6,989 nucleotides of DNA from JALHTG01 sp964653695 (GCA_964653695.1 CAZZFQ010000069.1:1-6989), one strand, 5' to 3'. Shown: positions 1 to 6,261, counted from the stretch's first letter. Notes: generated by a model not told the origin, from the sequence alone. Program-made: numbers and translations.

Positions 1-83
1 ACCTGTACGGAGGAAGAGAGATCAAGGTCAGCAGACTGGGAGTCACAGAAAGGAACCTGGGCATCGAAAGGTTCGTTCTCTAG
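1..83 (+). CDS. C-terminal end of an unidentified protein (partial)
   Basis: The third forward frame is open from the window edge to a TAG at 81-83 and encodes 26 residues that look protein-like: LYGGREIKVSRLG, then VTERNLGIERFVL. The other two forward frames read as low-complexity Arg/Ser/Gln-rich peptide, so this frame is preferred. I do not recognise the family. The gene would end about 285 bp before the antitoxin-like start at 368. The intervening stretch (84-367) shows no convincing coding frame on either strand, apart from the promoter-like site at its right end. Confidence 0.45.
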   Translation, partial: LYGGREIKVSRLGVTERNLGIERFVL

Positions 84-338
84 TCGAACACTAATCCCCA
101 GCCAGCTCACGAGTTTCTGCTGAACGCGGAAGATGTGGCCACACTTGGCCCCCAGAACGAAGCCCTTCAGACAAGCTAGAGTCTGCCCGAAATTTAAGAT
201 CCCGTACTAGAACAAGCCTCGAAAGCTCAAACCTCGGACGAAGAGGACTTGATCTCTATGGTCCTTGTTTCGCCCCAAGAGTTACCAGAGCCGCGGTCCG
301 CTAGCTTTAAGTATCGTTCTGTACCACTATGAGGGGCG

Positions 339-354
339 TGTATACATATATACA
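339..354 (+). promoter_or_regulatory. TATA-box promoter with imperfect palindrome upstream of the antitoxin-like gene
   Basis: The AT-rich stretch GTATACATATATAC lies about 14 to 27 bases before the ATG at 368. Archaeal TATA boxes sit about 25-30 bases before the transcription start, so a transcript from here would begin at or very near that ATG and be leaderless or nearly so. Ten of 14 positions match its own reverse complement. A palindrome over the TATA box could be an operator for autorepression by the encoded wHTH protein, but that is inference. Confidence 0.45.
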
Positions 355-367
355 CAGGGATTCGACC

Positions 368-703
368 ATGACGATCACACAGCAAAGACATCGTCGTGAG
401 AGTGCACTCCATAAACCGAGACATAGTCCAACTCAGGAGACACAACTCATGGTTGAGCGTTGCATCAGAGAGCACGGAAGCTTTCAATCTAAACGTGCCT
501 TGTTGCGTGCTCTTCCCCGACAGATGGAACCGCCCACGCTAGTTACGATACTCAGATATCTGGAGGCGTCGAATAAGGTGTTCCTCGGCGAGGACGGTTC
601 TATCGTTTGGGTCTTCACGGACAACCCCAAGTTCCTTCAACTCCTCAAAGAAAGCCCCGCTATAAGGTCACGGGCACACCAAGTTCAGAGAATACCTAGA
701 TGA
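368..703 (+). CDS. Winged-helix DNA-binding protein, probable antitoxin/autoregulator of a RelE-type module
   Basis: A 111-residue protein. The first about 30 residues are basic and His/Arg/Gln-rich. The rest resembles the small archaeal winged-helix proteins encoded directly before RelE-like toxins. It has helices around VERCIREHGSFQSKRALLRA (residues 28-47), then PPTLVTILRYLEASNKVFL (helix and wing), a GSIVWVF strand, and the typical NPKFLQLLKESPAIR tail. Such proteins bind their own promoter and neutralise the downstream toxin; that role is inferred from family and order. An in-frame ATG at 329 exists, but it lies upstream of and overlaps the TATA-like site at 339-354. The ATG at 368 fits leaderless initiation better. 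The downstream toxin frame overlaps the end of this gene in another phase, with no intergenic space. Confidence 0.65.
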   Translation: MTITQQRHRRESALHKPRHSPTQETQLMVERCIREHGSFQSKRALLRALPRQMEPPTLVTILRYLEASNKVFLGEDGSIVWVFTDNPKFLQLLKESPAIRSRAHQVQRIPR

Positions 704-986
704 ACTCAGGAAGTCAAGAGTCCGCGAAGATCAGGTACTAGCCGGATATATCGATAATGCGATAGACATTTTGGAAGAACGGCCGACGGCAGGCGATCAT
801 ATGCCAAAGCAGCTATGGCGGAATATCGTGAAGTACCGTGAAGAACCTTGTCTTTATCGTTATCAGCTGGACGGCGGGTGGAGAATGATCTATTCGATCC
901 GAAAGCCTGGCGATGAGCCAGTCGTCATCTGGATCATTGAAGTGATGAGTCATCGAGAGTATGAGCAATGCTTCGGCTACGACTAG
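666..986 (+). CDS. RelE/ParE-like toxin, 5' end out of frame or start unresolved
   Basis: The frame is open from just after a TAA at 663-665 to the TAG at 984-986, about 106 codons, the usual size of archaeal RelE-like ribonuclease toxins. Recognisable pieces are HTKFREYLDELRKS near the start, the helix AIDILEERPTAGDHMP, then LWRNIVKYREEPCLYRYQL, DGGWRMIYSI, VVIWIIEVMSHREYEQCFGYD. The pattern LYRYQLDGGWRMIYSI followed by a SHREYEQCFGY tail is characteristic of the archaeal branch. RelE toxins cleave mRNA on the ribosome. The only start codon in frame is a TTG at 771, which would delete the first about 35 conserved residues. Just upstream, in another phase, 661-672 reads YKVT, the usual first strand of such toxins. 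A single missing base near 672-675 would join it to HTKFREYL. Either the gene is broken, the assembly has an indel, or initiation is non-standard. Confidence 0.7.
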   Translation, partial: GHGHTKFREYLDELRKSRVREDQVLAGYIDNAIDILEERPTAGDHMPKQLWRNIVKYREEPCLYRYQLDGGWRMIYSIRKPGDEPVVIWIIEVMSHREYEQCFGYD

Positions 987-1048
987 CTTTCTTTGATTTT
1001 GAGTTTCTCCGAGTATATTGCTTCGAGTTTGGCTAGGCGTTCCTGCAT
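983..1048 (-). CDS. Microprotein-like ORF, copy A of a three-copy family (21 aa)
   Basis: ATG (1048-1046) to TAG (985-983) encodes 21 residues: MQERLAKLEAI followed by YSEKLKIKES. It shares 16 of 21 residues and the exact length with copy C (5123-5188), and its last 14 residues align without gaps to copy B (2184-2240). Against copy C, from the Arg codon on, nine bases differ. Four of them are silent third-position changes and the rest give Ala/Val, Ile/Val and Lys/Arg, the pattern expected if the peptide is selected. Its stop overlaps the stop of the toxin gene on the other strand. An AAGGAG lies 16 bases before the ATG, too far for a standard ribosome site. The frame is also open upstream of the ATG for about 20 codons, so it could be the tail of a decayed longer gene. 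Confidence 0.45.
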   Translation of the reverse strand: MQERLAKLEAIYSEKLKIKES

Positions 1049-1474
1049 TTTCTTGATTGATCTACTCCTTGACGTATTATCCGAAGTTGTCCTGTGTCTT
1101 ATCCGTTGACAGTGTCAAGTGTGGTTAGTAAGGTGGGGTTAGCGGATAGGAAGGAGGGACCAGGGCGCCTCATGTGTCGTGGGCCGGGGATCTGCGTCGT
1201 CATCCGTAGCACTTTGCTTTTGGCTCGATTGGTCCGCCTATCTCGTAGATGTTTGTGGTCCTTTTGCTCCCTTCTTCGAGTTGTCTGCTTGCTTATGCCT
1301 TGCCTATCTAAACGTACCCATACCCCTAACCCTACTACATTATACGAACGGTAAGGCGATTGGGTACATGTCCTCGCGGTGTTGTCATTCCATACGAACC
1401 TTGTTCTACCCTTTCCCGCATTTAGGGAATGATTTGATATGTGAGGGCCGCCAAGCATTGTGTAAGGGGGATGA
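1049..1474 (+). pseudogene. Degraded stretch with faint RDD-like membrane-protein motifs
   Basis: No convincing intact gene is present. In one + frame, 1218-1253 reads FWLDWSAYLVDV and 1344-1370 reads TNGKAIGYM. These resemble the two hallmark segments of RDD-family membrane proteins (FWxRxxAYxxD near the first helix, then an NGxxxG segment after the second). Two compensating single-base changes around 1225-1236 would give FWLRLVAYLVDV, closer to the family. The segment between is hydrophobic and Cys-rich. RDD domains and zinc ribbons often occur together in archaeal proteins, and a zinc-ribbon frame follows at once, so this may be the decayed front of one gene. Small and frameshifted matches can arise by chance, so the call is weak. 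Confidence 0.22.
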
Positions 1475-2059
1475 AAGTTACCTCCTTGTGCAAGATGTGG
1501 ATATGAACTCACGCCTGAGCTTGCTTTCTGTCCGAGTTGCGGTACGCGGCTTGAGGAGCCACCTTCTTGTGCAAAATGCGGAAATATTCTTGCGCCTGGT
1601 CTTGCTTTCTGTCTGAAATGCGGTACGCCGCTTGATGAAAGTGCCGTGGACTGGCTAAAGAAGCATGAAAGCGAATTGAGAATTGAACTTGTGAGAATCA
1701 CTCCGTACCAAATGCTAGAATACATCAAGATAGATGGCTCTAGAATCAAAGCGAGGTGTCCAGAGTGCCGAAGTAGATTTGAACAGGACCTACTGCCCTT
1801 CGTAGAAGATCTTGAAAAACTAGGTTACCACCGCTTCATAATTCCGATTCATATGGAGAAGAGGGGAATTTTGAAAGAGGAAAGAAAGGAAAGGGGGGCC
1901 GTGCCCTTCTACGTCATATGGCCTCAGAAATGGGGCCCCGACGGGATCACAACAAAGCAATTCATGGACACCGTCAAGGCGACAGAGGAACAGGATCCGT
2001 TCGGCCAACAGGCCACCGCCCTATCTATGCCACCTCCTCTTCCACGTCGAATTTATTAG
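1475..2059 (+). CDS. Double zinc-ribbon protein, start codon out of frame
   Basis: Open frame of 194 codons ending at TAG 2057-2059. Two near-identical zinc ribbons lie 27 residues apart: CARCGYELTPELAFCPSCGT, then CAKCGNILAPGLAFCLKCGT. The DNA repeats with an 81-bp period (Cys codons at 1487 and 1568), so this is a recent internal duplication. A third Cys pair, RCPEC, occurs near residue 94 in an alpha/beta region of unknown function, followed by a charged segment (MEKRGILKEERKERG) and a Pro-rich tail. The first in-frame start is GTG 1646, which would discard both zinc ribbons. An ATG at 1471, preceded by AAGGGGG, sits one base out of phase. Removing one base after ATGAAA would give MKLPPCARCG, a normal zinc-ribbon start. 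A one-base insertion or assembly error is likely. Function unknown; zinc ribbons of this type usually mediate protein or nucleic-acid contacts. Confidence 0.65.
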   Translation, partial: KLPPCARCGYELTPELAFCPSCGTRLEEPPSCAKCGNILAPGLAFCLKCGTPLDESAVDWLKKHESELRIELVRITPYQMLEYIKIDGSRIKARCPECRSRFEQDLLPFVEDLEKLGYHRFIIPIHMEKRGILKEERKERGAVPFYVIWPQKWGPDGITTKQFMDTVKATEEQDPFGQQATALSMPPPLPRRIY

Positions 2060-2100
2060 GGGCGTGAAAATGTGTACCGTTCGTAGCGGCCCATCCGGCT

Positions 2101-2138
2101 CTGTTAACTTCGTGAGCAATTGGCCTTGCTGTTAACTT
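2101..2138. repeat. Short direct repeat CTGTTAACTT x2
   Basis: The 10-mer CTGTTAACTT occurs at 2101-2110 and again at 2129-2138, 28 bp apart, each with a GTTAAC palindromic core. It lies in the intergenic region between the zinc-ribbon gene and the large surface-protein gene. Spacing near three helical turns could suit a regulator, but no binding protein can be named. Confidence 0.25.
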
Positions 2139-2183
2139 GCGGGACACGGGCAGCGTTCGGCAAGAGAATTATCTCCTCTTTCG

Positions 2184-2240
2184 CTAAGTCTCCTTGCTCT
2201 CGAACTTCTCCGAGTAGACCGGTTCGAGATTCGGAAACAT
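2184..2240 (-). CDS. Microprotein-like ORF, copy B of a three-copy family (18 aa)
   Basis: ATG (2240-2238) to TAG (2186-2184) encodes MFPNLEPVYSEKFESKET. The last 14 residues align without gaps to copies A and C and share LE-V-YSEK-E, with the stop at the same place. A GGAG at 2250-2247 lies six bases before the ATG, a good ribosome-site spacing. The N-terminus is shorter than in A and C and unrelated to them. It is isolated in a gene-free stretch on the strand opposite to its neighbours, so it is either a free-standing small gene or a gene remnant. Confidence 0.35.
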   Translation of the reverse strand: MFPNLEPVYSEKFESKET

Positions 2241-2278
2241 ATATTTCTCCGGCGTTCAATTTGGCTTTCCTAGAAGAA

Positions 2279-2291
2279 CGCTTAAATCAAG
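2279..2291 (+). promoter_or_regulatory. Possible TATA box for the large surface-protein gene
   Basis: CGCTTAAATCAAG contains a CTTAAAT core resembling an archaeal TATA box, about 40 bases before the proposed TTG start at 2327. That leaves room for a short leader containing the GGGGG at 2312-2316. No B-recognition element is evident, so this is a weak call. Confidence 0.25.
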
Positions 2292-2326
2292 CTCAGCGAT
2301 AGGCTTCTGCTGGGGGTTCTAAGAGT

Positions 2327-2916
2327 TTGGAAAGATCTCTATTATTAGGAGCGTTCTATGCTCTAGTACTGCTTTCCACAGCATCGAGTGGCAACCTTTT
2401 CTTCCACCCGCTTCCTCCTGTTCTTGCTGAACAGGATCTGGTTTCTTTACCAGCCAAAGCACTTACTCCTAGCGGAGGTTTGTTTGACAGGGGTCTACTG
2501 AAGTCCGTTTCCCCTAGCCAAACTATTACAACTGATCCAAGTCAAACGATCTCTTTAACAGTCAACTATCAGATCTGGCAAGGATCAAACCCCAATGAGC
2601 TAGACCAACTATTCTTCATCACCTCATGGACCCCGAGTTGGCCACCCCCGTCAGGCTACTATTTCGAGATCTACAACTCCGTACCGAGCTCGTATCCCGG
2701 GTACACTGGAACGAAAAGTTTCTCTATCACAGCTCCAACAACTTCAGGTGTTTATTACCTTTGGTTCTGTTTCAACGCAGAGTACAACATGCAAGATGCG
2801 GTGAATGCATATCGATCTCCTCTCAAACTTCCGGCACATGTGAAAATAACGGTCGGAGGAGGTGGTGTCGTCCGATATCAGGCTCATGTTGAAGGCATAG
2901 GTTGGCAGGACTGGGT
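2327..2916 (+). CDS. Large secreted ChW-transglutaminase-like surface protein, N-terminal part up to the gap
   Basis: This is the first 196 codons of a gene that continues after the N run as the CDS at 3018-5015. The start is a TTG, the only start codon between the in-frame TAG near 2300 and the hydrophobic leader. A GGGGG lies about 10 bases upstream. Residues 5-21 (LLLGAFYALVLLSTASS) form a signal peptide core, so the protein is exported. After a Pro-rich linker, residues about 60-180 are beta-rich, with many Ser, Thr, Tyr and Pro (TISLTVNYQIW, FFITSWTPSWPPPSGYYF, SGVYYLWFCFNAEYN). This suggests an Ig-like or carbohydrate-binding sandwich, which I cannot assign to a named family. A GGGG linker leads into the first ChW repeat, VRYQAHVEGIGWQDWV, where the sequence stops. 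Confidence 0.75.
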
Positions 2917-3347
2917 NNNNNNNNNNNNNNNNNNNNNNNNNNNNNNNNNNNNNNNNNNNNNNNNNNNNNNNNNNNNNNNNNNNNNNNNNNNNNNNNNNNN
3001 NNNNNNNNNNNNNNNNTTCTGACGGAGCTGTAGCAGGAACCACTGGCAAGTCGCTAAGGATGGAAGCCATCAGAATAGTTGTGTCGGGATACGGTGTTAG
3101 GTATCAGGCTCATGTTCAGAACATTGGTTGGCAGGACTGGGTGTCAGACGGGGCTGTAGCAGGAACGACAGGCCAGTCTCTGAGAATGGAGGCCATCAAA
3201 ATAGATCTGGTCCGCGCTCCTGCGGGCTACCATATCTACTACAAAGCTCATGTTGAAGGCATAGGTTGGCAGGACTGGGTTTCTGACGGAGCTGTAGCAG
3301 GAACCACTGGCAAGTCGCTAAGGATGGAAGCCATCCAAATCGAGCTG
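2870..3347 (+). repeat. ChW (clostridial hydrophobic W) repeat array, interrupted by the gap
   Basis: Units begin at 2870 (cut by the gap), 3096 and 3234. Each is about 38 residues: VRYQAHVEGIGWQDWVSDG, then AVAGTTGKSLRMEAI and a short strand. Invariant features are GWQDWV, SDGAVAGTTG and SLRMEAI, the ChW signature. The 3' part of the gap-flanking unit is identical in DNA to the unit at 3234. The second and third units are 138 bp (46 residues) apart, with a linker of variable length. ChW repeats are best known from surface proteins of clostridia and other bacteria and are thought to bind sugars or other proteins. Confidence 0.85.
2917..3016. other. Assembly gap of exactly 100 N inside the repeat array
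   Basis: The run is exactly 100 N, the usual placeholder for unknown length. As written it shifts the reading frame of the gene. Joining 2916 directly to 3017 restores the DNA of the intact unit at 3234 across the junction and keeps the frame, giving an 862-residue protein. The true gap is therefore zero or a whole number of repeat units. Confidence 0.95.
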
Positions 3348-5015
3348 CGGAAGGGCGAACTATATGCAGACGTCAAGTATCGCGGACAGGTTCATTACAT
3401 CAATCCGCAGGACTACGAAGTAATAGTAAAGGAAATTCTTGACCCCACGGACAAACTCAAAAAGGAGGATTTTACGGCCGTATGGCCTTCTGGGTCAGGC
3501 CAAGTCATCGGCAAAATCGACATCGGATCTTATGTAGAGGTTTATGGCGAGTTTCAGGGCGTTGTTCCCGGTTACCCAGGTTATCGAATAAACGTCTACA
3601 AGAGCTATCATTACATCAAATCCATTTCTCCTGTCACAATCAACGTTAGTGGCGGGCTTCAGGATTACAAGCCTCTTGAAGCTTTTCCCAGAGGATTAAG
3701 TGTGTATGTGAAGATTGGAAATGTAGTTCCGAAAGAGTACAGCTTCAGCTTCCTACTGTGGATAGATAAGAACCAAAATCTATTGGTGGATGAGGGAGAC
3801 GTTTGGGTTCCACATCATATTCCATCATTCAGCACAAGCAAACTAGAGTTCGATGTAGAGATTCCAAAAGATTGTCCTATAGGATTATACAGGCTTCAGG
3901 CAGATGTCGAAGGGAGGAAATACCAAAGCAATAACTTCTTCGTAATCTTCAACGCTGGCGGAACACTTCCAGAAAAGGATCTCAAGACATATTGCAAAGA
4001 TGATGTAACCGGCCGAAGACCACCTTGGTTGCTGGCTAAGGAGACCATCACGAGCCATCATAGTCAGGAAGTAATGATGTCCATGGCGTCAGCGGCCCTT
4101 GGCTCGATTGACCTGCCGCGTACCGAAAGGATTGCGGTTAGGATTTTCCAGAAGTGGGTCCGTGAACATACACAAGCTAGGGAAGGAGCGAGTTGTCCTT
4201 CAGATATTAGAGAGTATGTCGCTAAGATCAATGCGACTAAGAAGCCAGATGCTGACTGCGATGGCCTGTCAGTGTTCCTAGTAGCCCTTGCGCGGGCTGC
4301 TGGGATACCTGCAAGGTGCATCAATGGAATCAATTGGGGGTTATCTTTATGGAATCATATGTGGGTCGAAGCATACTACGGAGATTCATGGAAGGTTTGG
4401 GACCCGGCATACGACTTAGACTACAATAGCAAGTACAAGGATTACATAGAGTATCATAAGAAGCATGGGGGCCTCAAGTCTGTGGGCCTACTAGAAATCA
4501 AGGACGAAGTGTGCATTGACAGAGGGGAGAATTATGGGGTCAGTCAATCGACTACCAGAAGCGCTTCTGTCGGAACTTCTGTAGGTACGTTCAAAGTGGG
4601 AATCGCCTCGGACTCAGATATCACCTCCTTCGCGCCTTTGGTCGATGAGAGTCGCACGGTTGTCAAAGTGTCTGGGTCCCCAGGGGCTGCAGGCCGTCTC
4701 ATCATCTTGGTCGAAAAAAGTATGGTCGAAGCACTGGGAGGGAGGAGAGAAACGATTCTTGTGCTAGTCGACGGCTCGCCAACAAGATTTGGAATCGATG
4801 ATGTCGACAGATACTACATAATACGCGTCGAATACTCACTTAGCACCAGAACAATCGAAATACACTACAAATCAAGTCTATCAAGCGGATACGGAATCCT
4901 TCTCATGTTTCTCCTAGTGGGCGTGTCTTGTTTGCTAGTAGTTGTGGCTGCTCTGAGATCTCGCAGACCTTCAAAGGCCATGACGTTCCGAGGCACATAT
5001 GTCAACAAGAGCTGA
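3018..5015 (+). CDS. Large secreted ChW-transglutaminase-like surface protein, C-terminal part after the gap
   Basis: The frame is open from the gap edge; the ATG at 3060 is internal to a ChW repeat and not a true start. Numbering from 3060: the end of a ChW unit and two full units (to about residue 96), a beta domain (about 100-190, OB-like), a second beta-sandwich with a possible calcium-loop-like DKNQNLLVDEGD (about 230-245), then a transglutaminase-like domain (about 330-470). Its triad is clear: Cys400 in DADCDGLSVFLVALARAAGI, His433 in WNHMWVEAYYGDSW, Asp448 in VWDPAYD. Families with this fold are papain-like proteases, amidases or cross-linking enzymes. A membrane helix (GYGILLMFLLVGVSCLLVVVAAL, split here by residue GYG and the following hydrophobic run) near the C-terminus, followed by RSRR, anchors the protein with the enzyme outside. 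It probably processes or cross-links surface protein. The substrate is unknown. Confidence 0.85.
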   Translation, partial: SDGAVAGTTGKSLRMEAIRIVVSGYGVRYQAHVQNIGWQDWVSDGAVAGTTGQSLRMEAIKIDLVRAPAGYHIYYKAHVEGIGWQDWVSDGAVAGTTGKSLRMEAIQIELRKGELYADVKYRGQVHYINPQDYEVIVKEILDPTDKLKKEDFTAVWPSGSGQVIGKIDIGSYVEVYGEFQGVVPGYPGYRINVYKSYHYIKSISPVTINVSGGLQDYKPLEAFPRGLSVYVKIGNVVPKEYSFSFLLWIDKNQNLLVDEGDVWVPHHIPSFSTSKLEFDVEIPKDCPIGLYRLQADVEGRKYQSNNFFVIFNAGGTLPEKDLKTYCKDDVTGRRPPWLLAKETITSHHSQEVMMSMASAALGSIDLPRTERIAVRIFQKWVREHTQAREGASCPSDIREYVAKINATKKPDADCDGLSVFLVALARAAGIPARCINGINWGLSLWNHMWVEAYYGDSWKVWDPAYDLDYNSKYKDYIEYHKKHGGLKSVGLLEIKDEVCIDRGENYGVSQSTTRSASVGTSVGTFKVGIASDSDITSFAPLVDESRTVVKVSGSPGAAGRLIILVEKSMVEALGGRRETILVLVDGSPTRFGIDDVDRYYIIRVEYSLSTRTIEIHYKSSLSSGYGILLMFLLVGVSCLLVVVAALRSRRPSKAMTFRGTYVNKS

Positions 5016-5122
5016 CCTGAGCGCAAACTAGATCAGAAGCAAGAACATTGACGCAGGCACAATAGAGCGGCCTTTCCTTTCAGCTAAGCTCAATGGCCCG
5101 TTTGTGACCGAACTATGCTTTT

Positions 5123-5188
5123 TCAGCTTTCCCTAATCTTGAGTTTCTCTGAGTAGACTGCTTCCAGTTTGACTAGGCGCCGATTCAT
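5123..5188 (-). CDS. Microprotein-like ORF, copy C of a three-copy family (21 aa)
   Basis: ATG (5188-5186) to TGA (5125-5123) encodes 21 residues: MNRRLVKLEAV then YSEKLKIRES, mostly charged and helical. Its ATG overlaps the stop of the 92-codon gene upstream as ATGA, the arrangement typical of translational coupling. That gene in turn follows the recombinase with TGA-ATG. This is the best-supported copy of the family, because the junction makes translation plausible. Function unknown. An alternative is that a frameshift has split it from the C-terminus of the 92-codon gene. Confidence 0.5.
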   Translation of the reverse strand: MNRRLVKLEAVYSEKLKIRES

Positions 5189-5463
5189 GAAATGCCTCTT
5201 TCCTTCAATATTTCTCTAATTGCTTGTCTCCTAGCTTCACGATCCCGATTGGCAATATGCTGCATCGAGCCAAGCACGCCTAACCACAAAACTCTTTTCG
5301 CTGATTTTTCTGAATCAAATGTTGAACCGCTTAATCTCTTCAGCATTTCCTGCAATTCGGAAATGGAGTTTCGCTCATACTGTTTTCTGTAATGTTCTTT
5401 GAGTCTGATGATCGTCTTTTCATCAAAATCCTTCTGGCTGTCCATTACTTTCTTGAAAAGCAT
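5185..5463 (-). CDS. Small helical protein downstream of the recombinase, unknown function
   Basis: A 92-residue protein starting with ATG directly after the recombinase TGA (no base between) and ending in an ATGA overlap with the next tiny ORF. It is strongly charged and predicted all-helical. KDFDEKTIIRLKEHYRKQY is followed by SISELQEMLKRLSG, a more hydrophobic VLWLGVLGSMQHIA helix and the basic tail REARRQAIREILKERG. I recognise no catalytic motif or named family. Co-translation with a recombinase suggests a helper of the integrated element, such as an excision or DNA-binding accessory factor, but nothing in the sequence proves it. Note that an ORF on the opposite strand (5192-5392) is a shadow. 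Confidence 0.65.
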   Translation of the reverse strand: MLFKKVMDSQKDFDEKTIIRLKEHYRKQYERNSISELQEMLKRLSGSTFDSEKSAKRVLWLGVLGSMQHIANRDREARRQAIREILKERGIS

Positions 5464-6261
5464 TCAGGTCCCTTTTCCGAGTTGTGCAAGCCCAGCTTGA
5501 ATCATCTGTCGCATGTCTGCCACTTGCTTCTCTAAAGCCTGGGTCCTCTCTTCCAGCTCTCGCGTAGGCTTCCGATCTGTCAGAAACGTGAAATCATCGA
5601 TTGCCTTCAAGTATTCCTTTCGCAGTCGGTCTTCATCCATGTGCAGGCAAGCATTGTCGAAGCCGAAGTTATGTCCCATCAGTCGCTCCGCTACGCCTCG
5701 ATCCACTCCAGCCCCTATCATCTTCGAGAAGAAGTACTTGCGGAAGCTGTGGGGATGCAGCTCGTTTCGTTTGGAGTCAGGATCTAGCCGCTCTTTCAGT
5801 CCAAGCCGTTTTAGGACCCGGTACACATTCATGTAGAGCGCATCTGGTCCAGCTCTCCGGTTGAACCGTCGTTCATCTAAGAAAAACCAGTCCTCTCGCT
5901 TGCTGATTCTCGGACCTAGATACTCTTTCAAGAAGCCTGCCGCTTCTTCTGTGATGAAGGTAACTCGGCTGCGTCGGCTTTTAGTCCTCTGGCTTGACAG
6001 CGTGATCTTACAAACCTTGAAATCCACGTTGCCAACTCTGAGCGCCGCTGCCTCTCCGATCCTCAAACCCGACGTAGCCAACAACGCTATGAGCGCCCTA
6101 GTCTTTCGATCCGAGTTCAGAATCATGCTCCTCATCTCTTCGCGTGTCGGAATTCTGTCCACACTGATCTCCATTTTTGGCGGAAGCTCAACCTTCGCCT
6201 TGAACTTGTAAGAATCCAGGCTAATCTCTTCATAGCGCAGTAGACCTTTCACAGCCGTCAC
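5464..6261 (-). CDS. Tyrosine recombinase (archaeal integrase), catalytic part
   Basis: 265 residues from a GTG at 6261. The phage-integrase catalytic domain is complete: Arg67 (TSGLRIGEAAALR), the beta-hairpin Lys near residue 94 (RTKSRRSRVTF), HSFR with His171 and Arg174, LMGH with His197, and the nucleophile Tyr217 in KEYLKAID. A C-terminal coiled coil (about 234-262, TRELEERTQALEKQVADM) may mediate subunit contacts. The enzyme recombines short att sites to insert or excise a mobile element. The GTG is unlikely to be the true start. The frame is open a little further upstream (TVLTY before VTAVKG), and the N-terminal half of the same protein lies in the neighbouring frame at 6267-6485. Restored, the protein would be about 340 residues, normal for the family. 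Confidence 0.85.
   Translation of the reverse strand: MTAVKGLLRYEEISLDSYKFKAKVELPPKMEISVDRIPTREEMRSMILNSDRKTRALIALLATSGLRIGEAAALRVGNVDFKVCKITLSSQRTKSRRSRVTFITEEAAGFLKEYLGPRISKREDWFFLDERRFNRRAGPDALYMNVYRVLKRLGLKERLDPDSKRNELHPHSFRKYFFSKMIGAGVDRGVAERLMGHNFGFDNACLHMDEDRLRKEYLKAIDDFTFLTDRKPTRELEERTQALEKQVADMRQMIQAGLAQLGKGT

Noticed and set aside
1129..1200. tRNA-like words (GGTGGGGTTAGC, later CTCAT) as a possible second att copy of the tRNA gene
   Set aside because: The match to the tRNA 5' end needs an insertion and does not extend. No stem pairs can be formed, so it is likely chance.
1179..1616. + strand ORF of 145 codons taken as one intact membrane protein
   Set aside because: Its second half runs out of phase over the zinc-ribbon coding region. 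Only short segments look like a domain, so it is described as a possible remnant rather than a gene.
1099..1749. Minus-strand ORF of 216 codons with repeated Phe/Gln/Gly-rich units
   Set aside because: Its internal repeats are the antisense image of the two zinc ribbons on the + strand, which have clear CxxC motifs. The rest has no protein-like pattern.
2164..2175. Small hairpin GAGA-ATTA-TCTC as a terminator
   Set aside because: A four-pair stem without a following T run, more than 100 bases after the nearest upstream stop, is too weak to call.
3060..3062. ATG at 3060 as the start of a separate gene
   Set aside because: It is the Met inside the ChW motif SLRMEAI and recurs in every unit. 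The frame is open back to the gap edge and continues the gene from 2327.
5513..6211. Several + strand ORFs of 87-116 codons
   Set aside because: They lie opposite the recombinase catalytic domain, whose full set of active-site residues shows the minus strand is the coding one.
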